Origin: Rhodospirillaceae bacterium
Lineage (GTDB): Bacteria > Pseudomonadota > Alphaproteobacteria > Rhodospirillales > Magnetospirillaceae
DNA: 9,625 bases
Assembly: GCA_030151865.1 (NCBI GenBank)
Contig: JASLCK010000396.1
Location: 1-9,625 of the forward strand
Reading direction: 5' to 3'
Shown here: in pieces, positions 1 through 6,564 of the stretch
How positions within the stretch are numbered: the stretch's first letter is position 1
Layout of the letters: each line of letters opens with the position of its first letter
Program-made: the position numbers and the translations under genes
Notes under the pieces: model-generated
Databases searched by the model: none
Told to the model about the DNA's origin: nothing
What the model saw: the letters and a program-made list of their open reading frames with translations, nothing else

Positions 1-1070
1 TGCTGGGGGCTTATGTCGATCATATCGGGCGGCGCAAGGGCTTGATCCTGACCCTGTCGATCATGGCGAGCGGCACGATCTTGATCGCGGTCTCACCCAC
101 CTATGCCACCATCGGTTTGGCGGCTCCGTTGCTGGTGTTGCTGGGCCGATTGTTGCAGGGCTTTTCCGCCGGCGTCGAGTTGGGTGGCGTGTCGATCTAT
201 CTGTTCGAGATTTCCACGCCCGCCAATCGGGGCTTTTTCACTTCGTTCCAGTCGGCCAGCCAGCAGGTGGCTATTTTCGCCGCCGCGCTGATCGGCTTTG
301 GCCTGAACGCCGCCCTGCCCCGCGAAACCATCGCGGAATGGGGCTGGCGCATTCCCTTCTTCATCGGCTGCCTGATCATTCCCTTTATCTTCCTGATCCG
401 CCGCACCTTGGAAGAAACCCCGGCCTTCCTGGCGCAGAAGCACCATCCTTCGACCTCCGAAGTGTTTCGCGCCATGCTGGAACATTGGAAAATCGTGGTT
501 CTGGGCATGATGCTGACGGCCATGACCACCGTGACTTTCTATTTCATCACGGTCTATACGCCGACCTTCGGCAAGAACGTCTTGAAGCTGTCTTCCACCG
601 ATTCTCTGCTGGTCACGCTGTTTGTCGCGGTTTCCAACTTCATCTGGCTGCCCATCGGCGGGGCCATTTCCGACAAGATCGGCCGCAAGGCGGTTCTGAT
701 GACCATTGCCGGTTTGGCCTTGTTGACGGCCCACCCTGCCCTGTCCTGGTTGGTCAGCGATCCCAGCTTTGGGCGCATGCTGGCGGTCGAGCTGTGGTTC
801 TCGCTGTTCTTCGGGCTCTACAACGGCGCCATGGTGGTGGCCCTGTCCGAGGAAGTGCCGCCCCAGGTCCGCACCACCTGCTTTTCTCTCGCCTTCAGCC
901 TGGCGGTGGCCCTGTTCGGGACCTTCACCCCGTTGGTCTGCACCTGGCTGATTGATCGCTTTGCCGAACCGGCAGCGTCGGCTTTCTGGTTGATGGGTGC
1001 CGCCGCGATGGGCCTTGCCGCCACCTTGATTCTCTATCGCGGGCGCAAGTTTGCGCCAAAGGAAGCCTAA
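1..1070 (+). CDS. tcuC: MFS tricarballylate/citrate:proton symporter (TcuC/CitA-like), 5' truncated by window edge
   Basis: This is an inner-membrane major facilitator of the metabolite:H+ symporter group that would import tricarballylate or citrate. The frame is open from base 3 and gives 355 residues to the TAA at 1068-1070; roughly 80-90 N-terminal residues (TM1-2) lie outside the window. The visible part begins with the loop 2-3 signature (LGAYVDHIGRRKG) and continues through LGRLLQGFSAGVELGG and WGWRIPFFIGC. The second-half copy of the loop motif is GGAISDKIGRK, encoded at about 656-688. About ten hydrophobic segments are present. The strings GFSAGVELGGVS and SFQSASQQVA match what I recall of CitA/TcuC proteins. 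It ends 3 nt before tcuA, so the two are surely co-transcribed. Membership of the family is clear. The substrate is inferred from the tcuA/tcuB neighbours and could be citrate or another tricarboxylate. Confidence 0.85.
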   Translation, partial: LGAYVDHIGRRKGLILTLSIMASGTILIAVSPTYATIGLAAPLLVLLGRLLQGFSAGVELGGVSIYLFEISTPANRGFFTSFQSASQQVAIFAAALIGFGLNAALPRETIAEWGWRIPFFIGCLIIPFIFLIRRTLEETPAFLAQKHHPSTSEVFRAMLEHWKIVVLGMMLTAMTTVTFYFITVYTPTFGKNVLKLSSTDSLLVTLFVAVSNFIWLPIGGAISDKIGRKAVLMTIAGLALLTAHPALSWLVSDPSFGRMLAVELWFSLFFGLYNGAMVVALSEEVPPQVRTTCFSLAFSLAVALFGTFTPLVCTWLIDRFAEPAASAFWLMGAAAMGLAATLILYRGRKFAPKEA

Positions 1071-1073
1071 GTC

Positions 1074-2504
1074 ATGGACACCATTCCATCCGGCCATCCC
1101 TTGCCTGCCTCGGTCGATGTGCTTGTCATCGGCGGAGGCAACGCGGCCCTGTGCGCGGCCATCAGCGCGCGCCGGGCGGGGGCGTCCGTTCTTGTCGTCG
1201 AAGCCGCTCCGAGATTTTATCGGGGCGGCAATACCCGGCACACCCGCAACATGCGCTGTGCCCATGATCATGCCACGGCCACCCTGTCCGGGCCTTATAC
1301 CGAGGATGAGTTCTTCGACGATCTGATGCGCGTGACCAGCGGCAAGACCGACGAAAGCCTGGCCCGGCTGATGATTTCCGAATCCAAGGACATGCTGTCT
1401 TGGATTCAGGAACAAGGCGTGCGGTTCCAGCCCTCGCTGGGCGGCACTTTGAGCCTGGGCCGCACCAATTCCTTCTTCCTGGGCGGCGGTCGGGCCATGC
1501 TCAACGCCCTTTATAAAACTGCCTTGGATTTGGGGGTGCAGGTCGCCTATGACGCCCCGGTTTCCGCTCTGGACATCCAAAACGGCACCTTCTGCTCGGC
1601 GGAAGTCACGCGGGGAACCGCCCGCCATCAGATCACGGCGGGGGCCGTGGTCACGGCGGCGGGCGGTTTCGAAGCCAATATCGAATGGCTGAAGGACGGA
1701 TGGGGCGATATCGCCGAAAACTTCCTGATCCGCGGCACGCCCTATAACCGGGGAACCGTTCTCAAGATGCTGATCAATGGCGGGGCCAAAGCCATTGGCG
1801 ACGCCACCCAATGCCATGCGGTGGCCATCGACGCCCGCGCGCCGAAATTCGACGGCGGCATCATCACCCGCCTGGATTGCGTGGTCTTCGGCATCGTTGT
1901 CAACAAGAACTGTGAACGGTTCTATGACGAAGGCGAGGATATCTGGCCCAAACGTTACGCCATCTGGGGGCGTCTGGTGGCCCAACAGCCCGACCAGATC
2001 GCCTATATCATCTTCGACGCCGCTTCCATCGATCTGTTCATGCCCTCGCTTTATCCTCCGATTCAGGCCGATAGCATTGGCGAACTGGCGGAAAAGCTGG
2101 GGCTGGACCGCGACGGCCTGACGGAAACAGTGGAAACCTTCAACGCCGCTGTAAAGCCGGGCACCTTCAACGACAAGGTGCTCGACGAATGCCATACCGA
2201 GAGGCTGACACCGCCGAAGTCCCATTGGGCGCGGCGGCTGGAAAAGGGCCCCTTCTATGCCTATCCGGTCCGGCCGGGCATCACCTTTACCTATCTGGGG
2301 GTCAAGGTGAACCACGAGGGCCGGGTCATCATGGCCGACGGCAGCCCCGCCCAAAACATCTTCGCCGCCGGTGAGATCATGGCCGGCAATGTTCTCGGGC
2401 AAGGGTACGCCGCCGGAATCGGCATGACCATCGGCAGTGTCTTTGGTCGCTTAAGCGGCAATGCCGCTGCCGCAGAAAGTCTGCAGAGCGCGGGAGTGGA
2501 ATAG
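1074..2504 (+). CDS. tcuA: FAD-dependent tricarballylate dehydrogenase TcuA
   Basis: This is a 476-residue flavoprotein of the fumarate reductase/succinate dehydrogenase flavoprotein superfamily. In Salmonella, TcuA oxidises tricarballylate to cis-aconitate, which enters the TCA cycle. The N-terminal Rossmann motif is at residues 16-27 (VLVIGGGNAALC), followed by the acidic strand end VLVVEAAP. The segment GGNTRHTRNMRCAHD follows, typical of the TcuA/CobZ subgroup. The C-terminal FAD-contact region is also clear (NIFAAGEIMAGNVLGQGYAAGIG). The ATG at 1074 has GGAAG about 8 nt upstream, overlapping the end of the transporter gene. The stop is 1 nt before tcuB. A related family member is the N-terminal half of CobZ, the Rhodobacter cobalamin-pathway flavoprotein, so a CobZ-like role is the main alternative. 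The adjoining tricarboxylate transporter argues for catabolism. Confidence 0.85.
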   Translation: MDTIPSGHPLPASVDVLVIGGGNAALCAAISARRAGASVLVVEAAPRFYRGGNTRHTRNMRCAHDHATATLSGPYTEDEFFDDLMRVTSGKTDESLARLMISESKDMLSWIQEQGVRFQPSLGGTLSLGRTNSFFLGGGRAMLNALYKTALDLGVQVAYDAPVSALDIQNGTFCSAEVTRGTARHQITAGAVVTAAGGFEANIEWLKDGWGDIAENFLIRGTPYNRGTVLKMLINGGAKAIGDATQCHAVAIDARAPKFDGGIITRLDCVVFGIVVNKNCERFYDEGEDIWPKRYAIWGRLVAQQPDQIAYIIFDAASIDLFMPSLYPPIQADSIGELAEKLGLDRDGLTETVETFNAAVKPGTFNDKVLDECHTERLTPPKSHWARRLEKGPFYAYPVRPGITFTYLGVKVNHEGRVIMADGSPAQNIFAAGEIMAGNVLGQGYAAGIGMTIGSVFGRLSGNAAAAESLQSAGVE

Positions 2505-2505
2505 G

Positions 2506-3629
2506 ATGCACCCCAACACCATGAATAACGCCGAATCGCCCGTCCTGGTCGAAGCCCGGCGCGTGATGACGGTTTGCAATTCCTGTCGCTATTGCGAAGG
2601 ATTGTGCGCCGTGTTCCCGGCCATGGAGAGCGCCGGGCCTTCAGCGGCGGCGATCTGCGCTATCTGGCCAATCTTTGCCATGCTTGCGGCGCCTGCCACG
2701 TCGATTGCCAGTTCACTCCGCCCCACGAATTTTCCATCAATGTTCCCAAGACGATGGCCGAATTGCGGGCGGATTCTTACGCCGCCTATGCTTGGCCCGC
2801 ACCCTTGGCGGGTTTGTTCCAACGCAACGCCCTGGTGGTTGTCCTCGCCCTTGTTTTGGGCGTTGCCGCGTTCCTGGCGGCATTCAACCAGCTTGTGGCC
2901 CCTGATCTGCTGTTTGGCGTGCATACCGGGCCAGGCGCGTTTTCGAAACTGGTGCCGCATACCCTGCTGGCCGGGCTGTTCGGGGCGGCGTTCCTTTATG
3001 TCGTGCTGGCCCTGTTTATGGGATTGCGGGCGTTTTGGCGGGATCTGGGCGGACCGGTGCCGATGCGTCGCCGCGTTTGGGCCCAAGCGCTGAAGGATGC
3101 GGCGACCTTGCGCCATCTGGACGGCGGCGGGGCGGGTTGCTTCAATGTCGATGACCGCGCCCCCGATCACCGCCGCTTTTACCACCACCTGACTATGTAC
3201 GGCTTCCTGCTGTGCTTTGCCGCAACGGCGGTGGGCACGCTTTATCACTACCTGCTGGGATGGGAAGCGCCTTACGCCTGGTATCAGTTGCCGGTTTTGT
3301 TGGGCTTGAGCGGTGGTATCGGCCTGATCATTGGCCCGCTGGGCCTGATCCACGCCAAATGGACCCGCAACCGTGATCTGGTTGATGTGCCGCGCTTAGG
3401 CATGGACATGGCCTTCCCTGCCCTGCTGGCTTTGACCAGCGCCAGCGGATTGCTGTTGCTGCTGCTGCGCTCGACCTCGGCCATGGGGCTTTTGCTGGCC
3501 CTGCATCTGGGTGTTGTCTTCGCCCTGTTCGTCACCATGCCTTACGGCAAGTTCGTCCACGGCTTCTATCGCCTTGCCGCCCTGCTGCGCCATGCCCAGG
3601 AACGTGCCGCCGAAAGCGAGACGGATTAA
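2506..3629 (+). pseudogene. tcuB: tcuB, membrane Fe-S/cytochrome-like electron-transfer partner of TcuA, interrupted by a frameshift
   Basis: TcuB reoxidises the TcuA flavin and delivers electrons to the membrane. Translation from ATG 2506 gives the first cysteine cluster at residues 24-34 (CNSCRYCEGLC) and reads on to AVFPAME at 2626-2628. The homologous sequence then continues in another frame from 2631 (RRAFSGGDLRYLANL), with the second cluster CHACGACHVDC, then PPHEFSINVPK, then about six hydrophobic segments carrying several histidines, to the TAA at 3627-3629. Joined, the product is about 373 residues, close to the usual family length of about 380 as I recall it. One missing base, or two extra bases, at about 2629-2630 explains the break. 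The minus-side frame stays open to 3093 but loses all family similarity after the break. GGAG about 10 nt upstream may be the ribosome site. Either a true pseudogene or a sequencing/assembly error; the intact downstream two thirds favours an error or a very recent mutation. Confidence 0.8.
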
Positions 3630-3644
3630 AAGGAACAACAGACG

Positions 3645-3675
3645 ACGGCATCGGGCGCTAAAAACCCGATGCCGT
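3645..3675. terminator. Bidirectional hairpin terminator between convergent tcuB and tonB
   Basis: A perfect 11-bp inverted repeat, ACGGCATCGGG at 3645-3655 and CCCGATGCCGT at 3665-3675, encloses a 9-nt loop. It lies 15 nt after the tcuB stop and 6 nt beyond the tonB stop, exactly in the gap between convergent genes. Neither side has a long T run (the plus side continues TCTGCTTTA), so termination strength is uncertain, but position and stem quality make a shared terminator the best reading. Confidence 0.75.
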
Positions 3676-3681
3676 TCTGCT

Positions 3682-4449
3682 TTATCGCAGGGAAAAATGG
3701 ACCGGCACGATCAGCTCCACCCGATCATTGGGGGCGCTGTCGGGGGCTGGTAGAGGTTGGGCGCGCTCCACGACGTCCAGCGCTTCGCTGTCCAATTCGT
3801 TATGGCCGGATTTCTGGCGGATGGATTTGTGCAACAGCCGTCCCTGGCAGTTCATGGCGATATGCACGTAAACCACCCCTTCATAACGGCGGCCTCGGGC
3901 GATATCGGGATAGCGCAGGTGCTTTTGCAGGCGGGTCAGCAGTTCGTCTCGCCAATCGGTTTGCCCGGTGATGCTGGACAGGCGCGACAATCCCGGCGAC
4001 GGCGCGGCGGTCTTTTCGCTGTCCGGCGCGTTTGAGGATGCGGGCATCGAGGTGGTTTCCGCCGCGACCTTGGCCGGGGTCGGATCGGGCTGGCTGACTG
4101 GCTGGGGGGGCGCTTCTGTTTGGGGAACCGCTGTCTTGGGCGGTGTCGGGCGGGGCAAGGCCATTTCAGACTTGGCCACCACCCGTTCCTTGATCTGGTG
4201 TTTCTTGGGCTGCGGTTTGGCCGCCGCCTGGGGGCGGGCCTGGACCTGCTGCTGACCGGGGGTCAGCTCGATTTCCTTGACGGTGGCAGAGGCCGGAGCC
4301 CCCAATTCCACCATCATCATCGCACTTTGCGGCGGGATGGGCAGCGGCGTCACCGGGGGGGCCAGCATGGCCCACAAGCCATAGCCGTGGGATGCCAAGA
4401 CGATGGTCAGGCACGAACCCCAGCCCCAAAAGCGCCGTCCTCCCAACAC
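3682..4449 (-). CDS. tonB: TonB energy-transducing periplasmic-spanning protein
   Basis: TonB carries proton-motive energy from ExbB/ExbD to outer-membrane receptors. The 255-residue product shows the expected layout. There is a short N-terminal membrane anchor at about residues 10-30 with a histidine (H21) in the helix, matching the essential TM histidine of this family. A Pro/Lys/Gln-rich periplasmic spacer runs over about 31-150. The globular C-terminal domain spans about 164-255 and contains the hallmark YP pair at 180-181 (LRYPDIARGRRYEG) followed by VVYVHIAMN. The start is a GTG at 4447-4449 that shares one base with the exbD TAG (TAGTG), which implies translational coupling. It is last in the exbB-exbD-tonB operon and ends against the shared hairpin. 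Function is confident; which receptor it serves is not visible here. Confidence 0.92.
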   Translation of the reverse strand: MLGGRRFWGWGSCLTIVLASHGYGLWAMLAPPVTPLPIPPQSAMMMVELGAPASATVKEIELTPGQQQVQARPQAAAKPQPKKHQIKERVVAKSEMALPRPTPPKTAVPQTEAPPQPVSQPDPTPAKVAAETTSMPASSNAPDSEKTAAPSPGLSRLSSITGQTDWRDELLTRLQKHLRYPDIARGRRYEGVVYVHIAMNCQGRLLHKSIRQKSGHNELDSEALDVVERAQPLPAPDSAPNDRVELIVPVHFSLR

Positions 4450-4880
4450 TAGCGCCCCCCTGCCCCATCGCGGGCCAGTAAGACAACCTTGAAATAGCCC
4501 GCTTCTTTAAGCCGGGCCATGACATCCATCATATCCCCATAGGACACGGCGCGGTCGGCCAGCACATGCAGGCGCGTTTCGGGGTTGGCATGGGTCGCCG
4601 CCGTCACGGTCGGGCCGATCTGATCCAGCGAAACCACCGTTTCCCCAACCGAAACCGACAGGTCAGCCCGCACGGTGATGGTAATCGGGTCTGTCTGGGT
4701 TGGTTGCGCGGTGGCGCTGATGGACGGCAGATTGACCGGGATTTGCACCGTGGCCAAAGGGGCCGCGACCATGAAGATGATCAGCAGCACCAAGATGACA
4801 TCAATGAACGGCGTGACGTTGATGTCGTTGAAATCGCCGTCCAGGCTGTCTTCTTCCTCGTCGATCCGGTTGGCGCTCAC
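4449..4880 (-). CDS. exbD: ExbD, proton-channel subunit of the TonB motor
   Basis: ExbD pairs with ExbB to form the inner-membrane proton channel that energises TonB. The 143-residue protein has an acidic cytoplasmic N-terminus, then one membrane helix at about 22-42 (INVTPFIDVILVLLIIFMV) containing Asp27, the equivalent of the essential E. coli ExbD Asp25. A periplasmic domain ends in LHVLADRAVSYGDMMDVM and YFKVVLLA, typical of ExbD/TolR. TolR is the main paralogous alternative, but the adjoining tonB makes ExbD the better name. The start is GTG at 4878-4880 with GGAG/GAGG sequence just upstream inside the end of exbB, only 5 nt away. The stop overlaps the tonB start by one base. Confidence 0.92.
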   Translation of the reverse strand: MSANRIDEEEDSLDGDFNDINVTPFIDVILVLLIIFMVAAPLATVQIPVNLPSISATAQPTQTDPITITVRADLSVSVGETVVSLDQIGPTVTAATHANPETRLHVLADRAVSYGDMMDVMARLKEAGYFKVVLLARDGAGGR

Positions 4881-4885
4881 GGCCT

Positions 4886-5671
4886 CTACTCCGCCGCCTT
4901 GATCGAAAAACGATTGCCTTGGCTTTCCGCATCCCAGGCGGCCAGACGGTGGACTTCCAAGGCGGCATCGCCCAGCAAGACCTTGACCGAGACGCTGAAG
5001 CGGCGCAGCAGGTTATAGGAGACAACGGCGGGAATGGCCGCCGCCAGCCCGGTGCCGGTGGCCAACAAAGCCTCGGCGATGCCGGGTGCCACCACCGCCA
5101 GATTGGCGGTCTGCGATTGGGCGATGCCGACAAAACTGTTCATGATGCCCCAGACGGTGCCGAACAGACCGACAAACGGCGCAATTGCCCCGATGGTCGC
5201 CAGCACCCCGGTGCCCCGATCCAGGGCCCGACCGGCGGCGATGCGGTGGCGGTCCAGGCGGGCGGCGATCTGCGCTTCGGTCGGCCAATGCGCCGCGCCC
5301 CGGTTCTGCCGTACCGTCGTGCGGGCCGAATGGGCCATGGCCAAGACCCAGGAATCGACGCGGGGCTTCGGCCCACAAACGCTTTCCAGCGAGGCAACCG
5401 CCGCCAGGGACCGCAGCGATGCCGTGATCCGGCGACGCCAGATGACAATTTCGACCAGCTTGGCCAGCAAGATGGTCCAAGTCACCACTGAAGCCAGCAC
5501 CAGACCAATCATCACCGCCTGAACAACGGGATTGGCGGCGGCAAACATCTGCCACGGTGACAAGGTTGCCGCCGGTCCGATTTGCGCCGTCTGATCCTGG
5601 GCCCAGGCGGGCAGCGCCGCGCATAGGACAGCGCCGCCCGTCAGCGTATTCAACCACCCCATTCGCATCAT
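4886..5671 (-). CDS. exbB: ExbB, scaffold/channel subunit of the TonB motor, with N-terminal signal peptide
   Basis: ExbB forms the pentameric inner-membrane scaffold around ExbD. From ATG 5671 it is 261 residues. A signal peptide ends near AWA|Q (residue 24), as in the longer ExbB type. TM1 is at about 48-76, a cytoplasmic region follows, TM2 is at about 155-184 (GAIAPFVGLFGTVWGIMNSF, with Thr172) and TM3 at about 198-222 (IAEALLATGTGLAAAIP, with Glu200 and Thr205), matching channel-lining residues of the family. I chose ATG 5671 over the in-frame GTG at 5686 because AAAGGA (5678-5683) is well spaced for the ATG and would otherwise be inside the coding sequence; the signal peptide also reads better from here. 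First gene of exbB-exbD-tonB, probably under the Fur-like site at 5773-5793. Confidence 0.92.
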   Translation of the reverse strand: MMRMGWLNTLTGGAVLCAALPAWAQDQTAQIGPAATLSPWQMFAAANPVVQAVMIGLVLASVVTWTILLAKLVEIVIWRRRITASLRSLAAVASLESVCGPKPRVDSWVLAMAHSARTTVRQNRGAAHWPTEAQIAARLDRHRIAAGRALDRGTGVLATIGAIAPFVGLFGTVWGIMNSFVGIAQSQTANLAVVAPGIAEALLATGTGLAAAIPAVVSYNLLRRFSVSVKVLLGDAALEVHRLAAWDAESQGNRFSIKAAE

Positions 5672-5677
5672 GACACA

Positions 5678-5683
5678 TCCTTT
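5678..5683 (-). promoter_or_regulatory. Ribosome binding site that fixes the exbB start
   Basis: AAAGGA on the minus strand lies 6 nt before ATG 5671. It supports the 261-residue form of ExbB over the GTG start at 5686, which has no comparable purine-rich site. Confidence 0.6.
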
Positions 5684-5743
5684 CACGTCAGCCCCATTGG
5701 CGCGCCACAGTTCGACGACGCTCCGGCAGACGCAATCCGGACA

Positions 5744-5772
5744 TTAAGAGTTCCTCTTTCTCTTTCGGTCAA
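5744..5772 (-). promoter_or_regulatory. Candidate sigma-70-type promoter of exbB-exbD-tonB
   Basis: On the minus strand TTGACC (5767-5772) and TCTTAA (5744-5749) are separated by 17 nt. The -35 is good and the -10 weak (3 of 6). The leader to ATG 5671 would be about 65 nt. The -35 directly abuts the Fur-like palindrome at 5773-5793, so a bound repressor would block polymerase. Supported by spacing and position only. Confidence 0.4.
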
Positions 5773-5793
5773 TGCAAATGCGACACATTCGCA
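5773..5793. promoter_or_regulatory. Putative Fur-type iron-regulator operator
   Basis: A 21-bp interrupted palindrome has arms TGCAAATG and CATTCGCA (7 of 8 positions complementary) around a 5-nt centre. The AATG...CATT core at this spacing and the TGC/GCA ends resemble Fur boxes of gamma- and alphaproteobacteria. It is about 100 bp upstream of exbB, a gene typically repressed by Fur with iron, and next to the candidate -35. It is about 130 bp upstream of the sigma factor gene, so control of that side is less likely. The regulator identity (Fur rather than another iron regulator) is inference. Confidence 0.55.
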
Positions 5794-5877
5794 AAATTAG
5801 CTTGCTCCCTCTGCCGCGATGCGCCATTGTTTGGCCCGAATTGCTGGGGCCTTGCTTGTGATCATCATGAAAATGAC

Positions 5878-5906
5878 TTGTTGTTAGCAAAACCCACGCA
5901 TACAGT
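5878..5906 (+). promoter_or_regulatory. Candidate promoter of the fecI-fecR pair
   Basis: TTGTTG (5878-5883) and TACAGT (5901-5906) are 17 nt apart, upstream of the sigma factor start at 5929. Both hexamers are moderate matches (3 of 6 and 4 of 6). The octamer TTGTTGTT occurs at the -35 (5878) and again at 5911, just after the -10. No clear second Fur-like palindrome was seen here. Confidence 0.35.
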
Positions 5907-5928
5907 AGATTTGTTGTTTATATAACAT

Positions 5929-6495
5929 ATGGTGCACGGGTTTATGTCCATGCCCTGCGGCGATCCCTCTCAAACCGGCTTCTCTCAAACCGACAGTGAT
6001 GCGGAAGCGGTGGCCTTGAACGACCTGTTCGACAGGCGGCGGCGGTCTTTGTTCGCCGTGGCCTTGCAGCGCCTGCGGGTGTTCGAGGATGCCGAGGATG
6101 CCGTGCAGGAAACCTATCTGAAATCCCGTAAGGTTGCCTGGGCGTCAGTGCAAAACCCGGACGCCATGTTGACCACCATCCATCTCAACGTGATTTACGA
6201 CATGCTGCGCCGTCGCAAGCATTCGCCGGTGGAAGATGGCCGCTACGAGGAAGCGGCCGAGGTGGTGGCGTCGCCGCAGGCCGACCCGGAACAGACGCTT
6301 TTGTCCAAAATCCGCTGGAAATTGGTGTCGCGGTCCATCGACGCTTTGCCGCCGGTGTGCCGGAAAATTTTCCTGATGGTCAAAATTGATGGCTTGTCCC
6401 ATGCCGAAATCAGCAGCCATACGGGGATGAGCCGGGCCGCCATCGAGAAGAACGTTGTTCGGGCCATGCAGCGCCTGAGACAAGACCTGACCTGA
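5929..6495 (+). CDS. FecI-type ECF sigma factor
   Basis: This is an extracytoplasmic-function sigma-70 factor that would direct RNA polymerase to genes for a TonB-dependent uptake system when signalled through FecR. Region 2 is at about residues 29-97 (LNDLFDRRRRSLFAVAL, DAEDAVQETYLK, then LNVIYDMLRRRK) and region 4 at about 135-186 (IDALPPVCRKIFLMVKIDG, LSHAEISSHTGMSRAAIEKNV with the helix-turn-helix, then RAMQRLRQDL). The 188-residue length is close to FecI (173 in E. coli). No clear ribosome site precedes ATG 5929; the in-frame ATGs at 5944 and 5950 are possible starts and would not remove any domain. The gene is divergent from exbB and followed 69 nt later by the FecR gene. The pairing supports an iron-uptake regulator, but the target receptor is unknown, so I leave the symbol blank. 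Confidence 0.88.
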   Translation: MVHGFMSMPCGDPSQTGFSQTDSDAEAVALNDLFDRRRRSLFAVALQRLRVFEDAEDAVQETYLKSRKVAWASVQNPDAMLTTIHLNVIYDMLRRRKHSPVEDGRYEEAAEVVASPQADPEQTLLSKIRWKLVSRSIDALPPVCRKIFLMVKIDGLSHAEISSHTGMSRAAIEKNVVRAMQRLRQDLT

Positions 6496-6564
6496 TTTTT
6501 TTTGTCCCGTTTTTGCCGCTTGGTTCGTCTATGATCAAAGGACCACGAGGACTTCCAAGCGATC

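Noticed and set aside
93..2402. A minus-strand open frame of 769 codons opposite the transporter and tcuA
   Set aside because: It is antisense to two genes with clear family motifs, and its Gly/Gln/Arg/His-rich translation is typical of the reverse strand of GC-rich coding DNA. No domain is recognisable.
2631..3093. Continuation of the first tcuB frame beyond the frameshift, which could be read as a separate 210-residue protein
   Set aside because: After AVFPAME the translation loses all similarity to the family and becomes Trp/Cys/Arg/Pro-rich, whereas the other frame carries the second cysteine motif and membrane segments.
2589..3353. A minus-strand open frame of 254 codons opposite tcuB
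   Set aside because: Gln/Arg/His-rich shadow of the tcuB coding sequence, with no motifs and no plausible operon partner.
5833..5851. GGCCC...GGGCC inverted repeat in the exbB-fecI intergenic region
   Set aside because: Only 5-bp arms with a 9-nt loop, not placed at a promoter element; likely chance.
5862..5876. TCAT...ATGA short inverted repeat considered as a second Fur box upstream of fecI
   Set aside because: Only four symmetric bases per arm and a poor fit to the AATG-centre-CATT pattern of the site at 5773-5793.
6496..6503. Run of eight T directly after the fecI stop, as a possible terminator between fecI and fecR
   Set aside because: No stable stem was found just upstream, and the two genes are functional partners expected to share a transcript.
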